From Nephromyces sp. MM_2019 (lineage: Eukaryota > Apicomplexa > Aconoidasida > Nephromycida): a stretch of 64,000 nucleotides of DNA. Shown piece by piece: positions 1 through 11,679 of the stretch; position 1 is the first letter of the stretch; every line of letters starts with the position of its first letter. The position numbers and the translations under genes are program-made. Below the pieces are notes generated by a model. The model saw only the letters and a list, made by a program, of their open reading frames with translations. It searched no databases and was not told the DNA's origin. The stretch spans positions 85,944 to 149,943 of the forward strand of contig JADHZB010001074.1 of NCBI GenBank assembly GCA_015657535.1, written 5' to 3'.

Positions 1-891
1 CTTTATTAAAATTATGAAAACTTGTTCGCAACCCTTACGGATTGAATATATATAGCAGTCTCTATGCATAGAAAATGGGATAAAACCTTTTTATTTTATA
101 TGTGGATATATTCATGAGTGTTGCGGCACAGGAAATCCTACACAGCACTACCAACGCGCAGTAAATCAACTAAATCCCTGCGCATACAGAGCATTTTAAT
201 ATCTTTTATTAATAAGTTTTAGTATTTCTGACGAAACTGCAGCAAGATATTGAAATGGATTTGCTATTCGACGCATTGAAGCTCTTAATTTACAAGTATT
301 TCGAATTTCATAGTGCTAATCCTCAGGAATAACCTTCCACGAATGTTCAACCACAGAAGCTACTTGATACAGCAACCACACCATCGAAATGCTTCTTGTA
401 GCAGCGTAAGCTGTCATGCGCTCACTTTACCGTTATTCCCATTATCTAAAAAATATATTTGTATTGATTAGACATGCTAGTGATAATACATAAGCAATGA
501 CTGAACTGCGTAGAATCCAGGTGTGCCAATAAGTCATTGTTCTGGCCGCAATTTCTGCCAGTCTCCTAGATTGCCATGCTCCTTGACGGCTGGCAATGCT
601 AACAACCCCTCATAACTCCAGCTCGTTGCTATCGTAGTAGTATGCAGTCCTGAATCAAGCCCTTACCGTACAATTTATTACCCCCCTTCTCAATCCCTCT
701 TAAGCATTTTCCTGGGTTTCTGCCTCCTCATCTGAGCTATACGCTCCCAGACGCATTTCTAGCTGATTTACTCCGTACTTTCTTTCTCTGCCAGCAAGTA
801 ATTTTCCACCCTCCAAGTTTTATGTTACTGAAACAGCTGCATCTTATATTTTTAAGCTGGCTTGGTATGGAAGATCACTACTAATTTAAAC
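1..891. other. 5' flank of the PP2C gene, no gene seen
   Basis: AT-rich sequence with frequent stops on both strands and no exon I can support. It presumably holds the promoter and 5' UTR of the phosphatase gene that begins at 892, but no core promoter motif can be named with confidence. Confidence 0.5.
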
Positions 892-3800
892 ATGTCACGC
901 AGTACGAGCGCGCCTGCTGCATTAATGCTATCCATAAGGGAATATATACGTTCAAGTATTCCAACTTTTTGTTTTCCCACAAAGTTCTTTGCAAGATGGA
1001 CTGAAGTTAAATATGCCATCAGGAATGATGAGGAACCCGGAATAGATTCGCAGGCCTCAGCGTTAAGGCGTGCTGACAGGCCTGCAAGCTCTTTGCAGTT
1101 CGTTGAGCCATTGTTTTTTGGGAAAACAATGGCTCACGCATTAAGAGTAAACATTTGGAAACAATTAGCAGCACCCACAAGTGAAAGAGGCGGCTTTTTC
1201 ACTGATTCACGAAGCTTATACAGCTCAATGTTGTTACCTTGTATGCTTAAAGGTGATGAATCCGCTTTGTTCCCCTGGAATGATGCTTCCCGGTCAAATT
1301 TCTCTGGTTCATCTCTCGTCCTGAAAAATGATGCTCGAGGGCTTTCTGCTCCACAGTTTATGAGACTGTTTACTTGTTCTCGTAAAGCAGATTATGCATC
1401 ACTCACTAGACAGGCTGCACGATTACGAATTCACGATCAAGACATTTTGCGGTTTTTGCTCAATAAGTTGACTTCGCAGCTAACACGTGTGCATCCTTTC
1501 CGAGGTGATCTCTGTGCCGGTTTTCATTGCGTTAACGACATACCGAAAAAAGGGCTAACTAATAAGCTAAAAAATCGATTTTTAGTTTTTCCAATCTTCA
1601 AGAGGCTGTGCTATGACCCGGAATCTTGTTTTTATCGTTACTTGCTCCTGTTTTCACTCTTTTTTTTTTCCTCTGGATTTCCTAAGGTTGTTCGTTCTGA
1701 ATCAATTCATGAACAAGCTCATCTAGATGAGTTTGGTAGGAAATTGAAGTTGGATCGCCTGCATGCCGGCAATGTAGAGGTTGTTACAGGGCAACTGAAC
1801 GCAAATAGTCCAATGGAGGATAAGTACGTTAACGCCAAATTTTATATACTTGGAGATTCTTCGGTTTTAGCTGCTGTTTTTGACGGCCATGGTGGTCCTA
1901 ACGTAGGTGAGGAAGAAATCAGCTAAAGCGGGGGAAACAACAATGTATAAAGGCGGGATTTTTTTGAAGGATAATAGATGAAGGAGGTAGATTCTGCGAT
2001 GAAGTATTTTTACGGCACATGAGATATTTTCTGGAAAAAAAAAGCAGTGTATTTTAATTTCTTTAAGCTTGTAGGATGGTAGCACACATGTATTACACTT
2101 TGTATTTTAGATTTTGCTACTCCTGTTGCAGGATTAGGAGGAAAAATTTTTCTCGATACAACTGATGGAATTGGGAATATAACCTATAGAGAAAAGGCAT
2201 TCTTCTGAGATATCATACTTTTCAACTTGCACGACATGTTCTAAAATATCTTTCGCATCATATTTTTTAGTAGCAATTGATTTTGAGCTTCATTTCCCCT
2301 GTGATTGCTCCATCCCATTACTTTATTTCGAATTTTTTGTGAGTATTTGGGAGTATGTTATTGCGCTGTTTCTCACTTTATTAAGTAAATTTTGTTTTTT
2401 GTAGAATGCTTAATATTTTCCCTTTTATTTTCCAGTAAAATAAAATGGGAATAACGTAGAGAGACTTAGCCGTTTCAATTATCTTTTCATGACGCTCAGC
2501 GTCGTTACTCGTATGGAGAAACCTACTTTTACCTTTTTTGCTTCTTCAATAAAGTATGAATTTTTTTTCTGTACTTGTGCCCCGCCTTACCTCGCGTCCC
2601 GTATTTGTTAGTTCAGTTGTGTATTGCTGTGAAAAATTTTCCTCTAATGCCTTTTCTTTAAGTATCGTTTGCTTGCTTTAAATTCTTCATAGAGGAGGCA
2701 AATTGTTTGAGTTTTGCTTTTACGAATAGAAACCGTAAAAGTTGCGAAAATTGAGATATTTTGAGGCTTTTTTTCTCAAATCGCACAAACCGTGTGTGTT
2801 TGGTAATATTTATCTGTGTGTGCGTGGGAAAGGAATATTGTCAACTGCACACACTGTGGTAAAGAGGCTTTTGAAAACCACCGATAAACGATGTGTGTGC
2901 TTTTCTAATATTTCGCTATGTGTGTGGGAATAGAATATTAACAGAGGTAAATGGTGTGTTTCTTCGATCTCAGCTGAATATGGGGCTCATAATTTGCTCC
3001 GGCACGTAGAGAGAGAAATCCCTCAAAATTTTATACTATCTTCATCGGATAATGTGCCGCTAGAAGTTGATTACGAGAAAGCCTTCACTAACTCTTATCT
3101 GAATCTGGTAAAATGGGAGATTTTCGTGTATTCAATATGAAGGATGAAGCATTGATAGCACACCTATGCTATCTGGGAGGCTGTCCGTTTTTTCCTTTGT
3201 TTTATGAGTGTGTATGTCAGAACCAGCAATGTGTGTGTGTTTCCTGCCATTACTGCTGACAATGAAAGCTTATTCCCATGATGAGGACGCATGAAGCTTT
3301 TCTGCAGTTTTTTTCCCCTTCACTTTCAGGATCACGAGTTGGAGAGACTCGCTGAAATGGATCTTTTATCCAACTTACACTCATCTAGAAAGGTTGGTGT
3401 TTTCATTGGCATTTATGATGATGACATTTTTGCCCGTTAATTTCGCTTTTCTCTGTTTATTTGAGCTCGTTTATGTGTGTGTCTTGCTTTTGATAGCTGC
3501 TGCCGTCATTTGTTTTGGCAGCTTCTTGCCTACCCTATCGTAAAGTTAGTGTACAAACGGAGAAGACTAGCCTCAGAATAAGCGAAAGAGTTTTGTATGT
3601 GTGTGTGTGTATATATAATTATACACGCCTCCTCTCTCACCTGTTTTTAGATTGGTTCCTGTTGCTTGAGCCTCCTTGTAACAGATACTAAGTTAGTTGT
3701 TGCTAATATCGGAGACTGTAAGGCAGTATTATCTAGAGCTGGATATGCGATCCCCTTAAATAACGAACACACGTAAGTCAAAGGTTCAAGATGCCTGAAG

Positions 3801-4916
3801 AAGATGATTTTCCTCACGATTTTACAAAGCTAATGAATCATTAAGAAATCATCAATTTATGTTTATTGATCTTTTCAGATGCATTTCAAAATACTCTTTT
3901 TTTTTGAAGAAAAAGTGCGTTTTTATGTTTTTTTTGCAGTTTTAAGTAGATGCTGAGTAAGCGCTTGAGAAATGGAAGTTTAAAATTGGATTATAGAAAA
4001 AAGGTGGTGCAGATGATATCATAGTTGTTTGGATGATATATCTCATCATCTATGGTTTGCTAAGTGAAGAGAACTTTACCTTTAAAACCTAAAGAAAGCT
4101 GAGTATCTGCAACTCCCTCTTCTTCCTCAACAAGTATTAGAAAAAGTGGTGAAAACGAGGTTTTTCTGTAGAATTGCTTCCAAAGTTTTAAGGTGAATAA
4201 AGATCTTCGATGAAGTAACTTCTTTATGTGCAAAAAGTTTCTTTTTAAACCGTATAAATGTGCAGTTTTTTCATTCTGTAAGAATAGAAATAAATGATGA
4301 AATTAATAGTCTTTAGTTAGGAAAAAGCATACCAAAAAACTATACTGAAGAGTAGAGATATCTTATTTGTTTTTTAGCACTAAATTTAGCCGTTAGCTTC
4401 TTCAAGAAGAAGTAAGAACATACGATATACGCCTCCTTGATGAAACGATGAAGATTCTACAGTAGTTTTTTTTGAAGAAATCTTCAATCGCATCACTACG
4501 AAGAAATCCTGGAGAAGTGTGTGTCTGTTAGACCTTAAAAGCCTAGATAAAGGCGTTAAAAGCTTGAAGGGGGAAATCCTTATATGCGAGTCTGATCCGG
4601 AAGAGATAGAAAAGGCGATTTCTCTAGGTTGAATTGTGTGTATCAGCAAAATAATATGAAGAGAATGCTTGTTTAATAGTGCAGAGAAACAGGGTATGCG
4701 AATTCGTTGTATTCGGTGATTCAAATCTGTAGGTGTGTGCTATTCTTTGGAGTAAGCCATGCATTCAAGCAGAAGAAAGAGTAATTCTTTTTGAATGAAT
4801 AAACTGCTTATATCTAATAGAAGGGCAGCTCTATTGAGGGTAGTTTCAGTAAGAGACTATATATGGCTATGTACATCATGTATGTGTATGTGTGTGTATA
4901 TATGTGAGTGATTAAA

Positions 4917-4949
<33 letters not shown>

Positions 4950-7900
4950 GAGTGATTAAATGTGTGTATGTGTATGTGTGTGGTGATAAAGCTATATGTA
5001 ATTGAGCAGCTTTTTTTTGCTTTAATTTTTTATCAACAAAATTTTCGTGTGTTGGAGCATGCTGTATACGATAAGATTACTTCTTTTTCCTCTTGAAGAT
5101 GTGCTTTGATTCGTATATTTCTGCTATTTGTGATGAAATCTTCATTTTCCCGTTTGATGAAGAGACTTTCTCTCCTCTGTGGTTTCCCAGCGTTTTACAT
5201 TATGCTGCATCTACGAGAATATGACCTCTCAAATCAAATCCACAGCTTATTGCAGATTTTTTTTATTTTACAATTATGTTTTACTGTGTGTGTGCCGTGT
5301 TTGCCTAGTGCAAACCTTCCTTTGGAGCAGATGAGGCTTGAAGCTAAGCATCCTAACGAGAAAGTGGTAGGATTCCCAAAGTTTTGTTTTGAAGTTACCA
5401 ATACATACTGAATGCCCTTTTTTTTCTGTTTCTGCGTGTAAAAATCGCGTAAATTCTCCCAATTTTAGGTTTTTTTGGGGGAAATTTTATCTTTTTTTCT
5501 GTTTTGTTTAGATGATATTTGGGCTACACGCAACTAGATGATGAGTTGGTTATGCTTTTTTCTGAATTTTCTCTTTTGTAGATTTGATAGCAGATGCCTA
5601 GCTTTTTTGGTGTGAGCATGCTTTTTTTTAATCAACTTGTAACGAGTGTGTGGAGGAGGAGGAATTTTTTTACTTCTTTTTGGGTGCAAATTTCGTTATG
5701 ACTCGGTCTGATTTGTTTACTTTTTTCTTCTTTTTAATATATGTTAAACTTGAAGGTTTTTCCCCCCAATTTTTCAATGTATTATGCCCCTACACTGCAC
5801 TATATCGTCTTGTGGAGAATACCTCCTTAGAGCCCTCATGTACATATTTCAAAGCATTTTTTACAGTGTTGTCAATAAACCACAAATTAAGGCAGCATGC
5901 ATTCAAAACTTAGCCTGTAATATCAAGCCCTTGCACACACACAAGATAAGCATGAAAGCGGTATCTTCACACACCACTTTTGAAGGAGTAGTAGCCACGC
6001 GATTGAGCAGAGCAGTTTTGGCTTTGTATTTTGTGGTATCAATGGGCCTGCTTTGTAGAATTTGTTCTTGGTTTTGTTTGTTGATTTTCTGTGTTTAAAG
6101 TGCCCTTAAAACCTCTTAAATATGTCTCACACACGCACCCAGAATCGCCTGCTATGGAGTTTCCTTGTGTTTTAAAAACTGCGTTTGGAGTGTATGTACA
6201 CTCGAAGAAGCGGCAGAGTCCTCACAATTTTTGCATATTTTCTTTTTATAAATCTACTTTTTTTGCTTCAAAAGAGTAAATACTATTAATTCTACTGCAT
6301 TTAGTCTAGTGATGATCAAAGAGTGTGAAATACTGTTTTCTCGCAGCACACACTAGTACGTGATGGATTTTATGAAGAAGAGGTTTAGTGATGCTTTTTC
6401 TCAGCTTGTGCGTGTCTTGTGATGAAAATCTTCTTCATATTGACAGCAGTGTATGTGTGTTTAAATCTTTTGGTTTGTATGTGTGTGCTGCTTAGATTTA
6501 TATTTGTGTGTGTTGCCACCAATCTTTTGGTTTATGTGTGTGTGTGCTGCTTATATTTATTTTTTTTTTGCATTTTTTTAAATAGGTAGTTTGCAAAAAT
6601 AGTTGGTACGAATACCCGAATAACTCAGCTCTACCATCAGCAACTCTGGAAGCATCAAAAAATCAGCGAAATTTCATCAAAACTGAAGAAAACGTTGAAA
6701 CTCCTTCCTCTACTGAAACCAATGCAATAAGAAGATTCAGTGGTTGCTATGTGAAGCAGCGACTGCAGCCTACTCGAAGCTTTGGCGATTTTTTCCTGAA
6801 AAATGAAGTTTACTCAGTCGATCCCAAGACTAGCAGGTTGATGGCGTGTGTGTGTGTGTGTGTGTTTCTTTTTTTTTTAATGGAATGTGATATATATCAA
6901 TAGATATTCTCGTTTAATGCTATCAGTAGATGCGTTTTGAAGTTTTGTGTGGCTTAAGTTCAGTGTGTGGTGTACTGAATAAAATGCGATAAATTGTATT
7001 TAAAGGGCCTGTTAGTGTGTGTGTCTTTGTGTTGTTAGGTTGTCTTGTTCACTGATACTAGCTATTTTTTGAAATAGCTGTATATACACTAGATATTTTT
7101 TTTTCAAAATTTCATCAGCTGCATCATTTTTTAAAGCTTATCGTGATTTTGTAACAAAAGATGCTTCATTGTGATATGAGTAGTAGATGTTGAATATGCA
7201 TTATTTGGCTGAAGATGAGTATATTAGATGTTTAGAATGGAGAAAAATTTATGCAGCCTGATGAGCAGTAATCGATCATCTTCACCCTTCCTGTTTGATA
7301 CCTCTTTTTCATGGAGGATAGCGATATTTTCAAGAGCTCATTTAATGCTTTTTTTCCTCTTCTTGCAGTGATTTGTAGCATACTTTCCGTTTTTTCTTTC
7401 TCTTTTATATATAGCCCCTGCTGAAACAGTAGATACTAACTATTTTTCTTCACTCTATTTTCGCAGGTCCCTCGTTCCAAAACCCCATAGCTTCCCGTAC
7501 ATATCAGCGACCCCAGAAGTAATGACTTGAAATATTTCGAAAAAATCATCTTCAAGTGTGTGTGTGAGTGATTAAATATGTGTGTATATGTGCGTGCTTG
7601 TGTGTGTGAATGATTTAATATGTGTGTCTGTTTATGTGTATATATGTGAGTGATTAAATATGTGTGTATGTTTGTGTGTAGAAGTATGTGTATATGTGCG
7701 TGTTTGTGTGTGTGCGAGTGGTTAAATGTGTGTGTATGTTTTATTTATTAAAAAATTTTGGTGAAAATTGAGTAATCTCTGCGATAGTTGAGGAGGACAG
7801 GGAGAAGCGGGTGATTAGGACTTTAAGCAATTCATTAGGAATTTTGAATGTGTTTTGCTGCAATTTGATGAAAATATATTACTTTAGTAGAGTAAGGAGT

Positions 7901-10900
7901 ACTGAAGGAAGCTGTCAATAGAAGGAATTACAAGGCTATTTCTTCTAAGGTTGCTATCTTATCGTTTAGATAATGCAAATCGCAGCTCAAGTTTCCTTAA
8001 CATTGTAAGGAATTATTTGCAGTTGATTTTACTCTTGTTAATATCTAAAAGCTGGCGAATTTCTGCTGTTACAGAGAAATGAAGGGACTTTTCTGAGCTA
8101 GCCCATATGTTTGAGAGTCTTCACGCATCTTTCTATGCTTCAAAACTCAGGTTTAATAGCGAATATATCTATATTAGTCACAACGTTTAGGTTCTGCTTG
8201 TAGAGTCGCTTTACTAAAACAATCTTTTTTGTGGCCTTTTTTTGACTTTTCCTCTTCTTCTGTTTGATTTTTTCTCGCATTCGATTTTCAATGCTCTTCA
8301 TGTAATTTTTTTGCTCTCCTACGACTTTCATTTTGTTTGAAAATTTTAATATAGGTAAATGTTGTCTCTAGACAGCCTTCTGATGAGTTTATTATTCTGG
8401 CGTCTGATGGTGTGTGGGACTACTTGAGTGACCAAAAGGCTATTGATTTAGTGAGAAACGATGCGATTCATACGTCTGTAGAGGCTGCAGTATTGAGGTA
8501 ATGAAAAAAACGTGCAAAAACAAATCATTTTCTGTTAAAATCTACATTCTTATATGACATTTTCATCAGATTGAATATATACTTTACAGCAGTTTCCTAA
8601 GACCGAATATGTATGTGTGTGTGTGTGTGTGTGTGTGTACGAGTGCGTGTGATTAAGTGTGCGTTTGTGTGTGATTATATGCCCGTGTGTGAGTGAGTGA
8701 ACTTTCATTTGTGCGTGTTTGAGTGATTAAACGTGCGTGTGTGAGTGAGTATACTTGCTTGTGTGCGTGTGTGAGTGATTACATGTGTGTGTGAGTGATT
8801 ACATGTGTGTGTGGGTGATTACATGTGTGTGTGGGTGATTACGTGTGTGAGTAAAATTACGTGTGTGAGTGAGTAAACGAGCGTGAAGGTTTTGTTTTTA
8901 GTTTGGATGTTTTTTAAGCTTTTCCCAGTATATATTTTGTATATTTTTATATAATTTACCCTTTTTTTTCTATAGGAAAAGTATTCTTCAAATATACTAT
9001 TATATCCCACCTGCCTCAAAAAACATCATAATTTGATTGAATTGCTGATGACAGCATTCATCACATACAGCTTTGCTATTAGGTTGCCCCATCGACCACG
9101 AATGTATGTGTTTTAGTTTATTGAAGATTTTTTGGCCATGGCCTATATCATGTATTATGAGGGTAATTCTAGTAAAAATTGCTAGAAGATATGAAGATGA
9201 GAAAATCGCTAAAATCCTTCACTTTACCTTTTTTTAATTGGGAACCTTGATTAGTTACTCTGAAGAAGCTTGTATTTTTGATTGACAACATTGCTACGCA
9301 CACACTTTAAGGATTTTTTATGAGTTTTATGTTTGCAATTTTGTATGCTTTCACCCAAATTTCTTGTGAGTATGTATTCCGCATAGATGATAAGATATTT
9401 TGCGATATTCGCATTGTTTTAAAAGGGGGATTTTGAGGTATTTTTAAGGATTTCGGCATATTTGGCTATTCTATTTTTCAAAAAGATAAACGAAGCCTTA
9501 ATAGAAGAAAGCCTGTCCTTCTCGCTCTTCATGTTCCTCTTCATCTTCTTCTTCATCTCACCACTCTTCTTGCTCTTCTTCATCTCACAACTCGTTGCCC
9601 CCTCCTTCATCTCCCCCCCTCCTTCTCAAGGTGCTTTGTAAGATATCCTTTCAGTAATTGCTTTAAAGTTTCAGTAAATGTAGCTATTTGTGGAATGTGG
9701 TAAGGTTGTTGGAAAGTAGTATTATTTTTGGGTAATATTAAAGATTTTTATTTTGTTAACAAAACGTATATGCATTGTTTTAATCCTAGGTATCTTGCGA
9801 GAGAAACGTTAGAAGTGAATTTTTCAACTATAATCATGCATAGATAAAATGCTATAGTATTAATGGTAGAATCCCTTTTATTTTTTTCCATAAGTAGTAC
9901 TTTTAGAAGAAAATTAGACTAATTTTCTTCGCTCAATCTTTGCATGTAGTGTCTCTACACTCACTTGCAGGATATTATCAGAAGTCCATAAGCTCGCCAT
10001 GGAAAAGTCTGGTGAGAAGATTCTTTTTCGCTTTCTTTACGGTGAAAAAGCAGTTACTTATGTCTCATTATTTATTAGCACTTTGTGGTAGGGCTGCTTC
10101 TTCTGCTTGAGGAATTTTTTGTTTAGTAAACTAACTGGTTTAGATACAACAGTTTCTATTATGGTAAAATTAATGATTCATTCTACTAAGCTCAATAAGT
10201 CAGAAATGCAGTCTGGAGATTATCTTGTTTTCACTGTTGTGGATTTATTCGCCTTTGGATTTCAAGCTAAGATTTGAATGACTGCGATGATCAAAAATAA
10301 AGCCTTCCAAGAATTTGTGTGCGAAGATAAGTTTTGGAATGGTTTTCTTGCTAGCTGCTGATTTTTTATTTTGGTATGTGTGCTTTAGTGTATGCTCTCG
10401 TGTGTATGTATTGGTGTGAGTTTTAGTGCATGATTGGATGTGTGTGTGTGCGTTTGGCTCTTACATACTCGGAGTATGTAGGACTGAAAATCGTTTGAGA
10501 TTTTTTTGAGAGGCTATGAAACTAGTGCAAGTGATTGTATGCTTTTCCTGCAGTTCTCATACGCTGAAATCTCCTCATCAATTTGTAAATTAGAATTCGC
10601 TGAGTAGCGTTGCTGCTGGCATGTGAAGCTTGAGAGTAACTTCCTGGAAACTTTGTAGTGCAAAAGATGCAGCGATATTTCACTGAACAATGCTTCGGGT
10701 AGTGTGTGCAGGAGACTTTGATTGTGTTGATACTATACTTCTAGCATAAGTGGAGATTCTAATTTTTAAAAAGACTACTGTTGCAGATATGTCGCTTGTG
10801 GCACGAACTTTAGTAGGTTTCTCAACGAGGCAGTAGTTATAAGTTGGGTTTCCCCTGGATTCGCTGTTTTTTGTTATCCGGTGCTTGAATTCCCTATATT

Positions 10901-11679
10901 AGGGAACTTTTGATAGGCAGCGCTCTGTAAATTTTCTGAATATTATTTTCTGGTTTCCTCTTTGCATGGTCTAAACGTCTCAGATGAGATTTTCCGTTTA
11001 TAATTATGCGGTTCGCTCTCTCCGGTACTTGTGTGTGTAGTCTTGTGTGTGCAGTATAGATACTGGTGGTAGATTGGGAATTCGTTTGAAAATAGCAAAT
11101 GAAATAAATGATATTAAAAGACATTTTTAGATAGATATGACACTTTAACGATTTTTGCGAAAAAATTCCGGTTTCCTCCTTTTGTATTGGAGCAATCAAC
11201 TGTTGCCAATTATTTGAATGTAATTTACAAGCATGTGGATTGCTTGGTATGACTAAAGTCTAGGTTTTAACAGCTAAAGTAGCTGACATAACTATCGATG
11301 TGCTTGTTTTGTTATGTTTTTGAAATAATTACCGTTTCTGGGTCCATCGTTGCTTCCAATCTAAATTGTTAATCTTGACGATTCTGAGTATCCTTAAGGC
11401 TTTCTGTTGTATCTTGCTTCTTTGAAAGTACTGATATTTTTGCGGTACTATTGTATTGCCTATCTTGCTTGAAAGAATTTATTTATACCATGTTTAAAAA
11501 TGCTCTGCCTTTTTTGACTATTCATTTTAAAATGCTTAGGTTTACCCTTGAGCGAATTTGAATCCTTGGAGCCAAAAAGTCGGAGAAAATTTGTAGATGA
11601 TCTCACCGTTAGTGTAGTAAAGCTTAAAGCTGGGAAACCTTATAGCTCCAAAAACAGCGTACACATTTCTTTTAGCTGA
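892..11679 (+). CDS. PP2C-family (PPM) protein phosphatase, ten exons, putative membrane anchor
   Basis: Metal-dependent Ser/Thr phosphatase of the PPM/PP2C family. Exons: 892-1906, 2974-3107, 3330-3392, 3651-3772, 5309-5366, 6586-6836, 7467-7518, 8355-8497, 9971-10011, 11540-11679. All junctions are GT-AG, phases match, and the sum is 2019 nt, giving 672 residues. The start is the first ATG in the open frame (892); the frame opens earlier only at a TTG. PP2C motifs occur in order: MED (308-310), VFDGHGG around 329-335, [15 protein letters not shown] in exon 4, [13 protein letters not shown] in exon 6, [13 protein letters not shown] in exon 8 and [15 protein letters not shown] in the last exon. 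The metal-binding acidic residues are present; the last motif has DD where many PP2Cs have DN. A hydrophobic stretch near 249-263 precedes the catalytic domain and suggests a signal anchor. The roughly 240-residue N-terminal part is unrecognised and its start is the least certain element. Introns 1, 4, 5, 7 and 8 carry TG-rich repeats. Confidence 0.93.
2787..2945 (+). repeat. Diverged tandem duplication in PP2C intron 1
   Basis: Two related copies about 99 bp apart begin at 2787 and 2886. Each has an AAAC start, a TGTGTGT tract, a TAATATTT block, a second TGTGTG tract, then GGGAA and GAATATT. The open frame across it (2742-2933) is by-product of the repeat; the flanking exons join cleanly without it. 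Confidence 0.7.
4875..4985 (+). repeat. TG-rich minisatellite in PP2C intron 4
   Basis: Contains two copies of the module GTGAGTGATTAAATGTGTGT separated by an uninterrupted TG run of about 24 bases. The same module recurs in introns 7 and 8. Each copy contains GTGAGT, which matches a consensus 5' splice site. Confidence 0.85.
6464..6570 (+). repeat. Tandem duplication in PP2C intron 5
   Basis: AATCTTTTGGTTT followed by a TGTGTG tract and GCTGCTTA(G/T)ATTTAT appears at 6464 and again at 6521, a period of about 57 bp. It lies just upstream of the acceptor of exon 6 at 6585. Confidence 0.75.
6845..6866 (+). repeat. (TG)n microsatellite next to exon 6 donor
   Basis: An uninterrupted TG run beginning about ten bases after the exon 6 donor at 6837 in the PP2C gene. 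Confidence 0.9.
7556..7740 (+). repeat. TG-rich minisatellite in PP2C intron 7
   Basis: Several imperfect copies of the GTGAGTGATTAAAT module (variants with GTGAATGATT and GCGAGTGGTT) embedded in TGTGTG, TATGTG and GCGTG tracts. It begins about 40 bases after the donor of exon 7 at 7519. Confidence 0.85.
8609..8880 (+). repeat. TG-rich minisatellite in PP2C intron 8
   Basis: The largest array: a pure TG run followed by many copies of a unit around GTGAGTGATTACATGTGTGT. The units near 8770-8840 have a period of about 22 bp and are nearly identical, so this part has probably expanded recently. Confidence 0.88.

Noticed and set aside
5106..6279. Several open frames inside PP2C introns 4 and 5
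   Set aside because: Only 5309-5366 is coding. The others are T-rich intron sequence with no family match.
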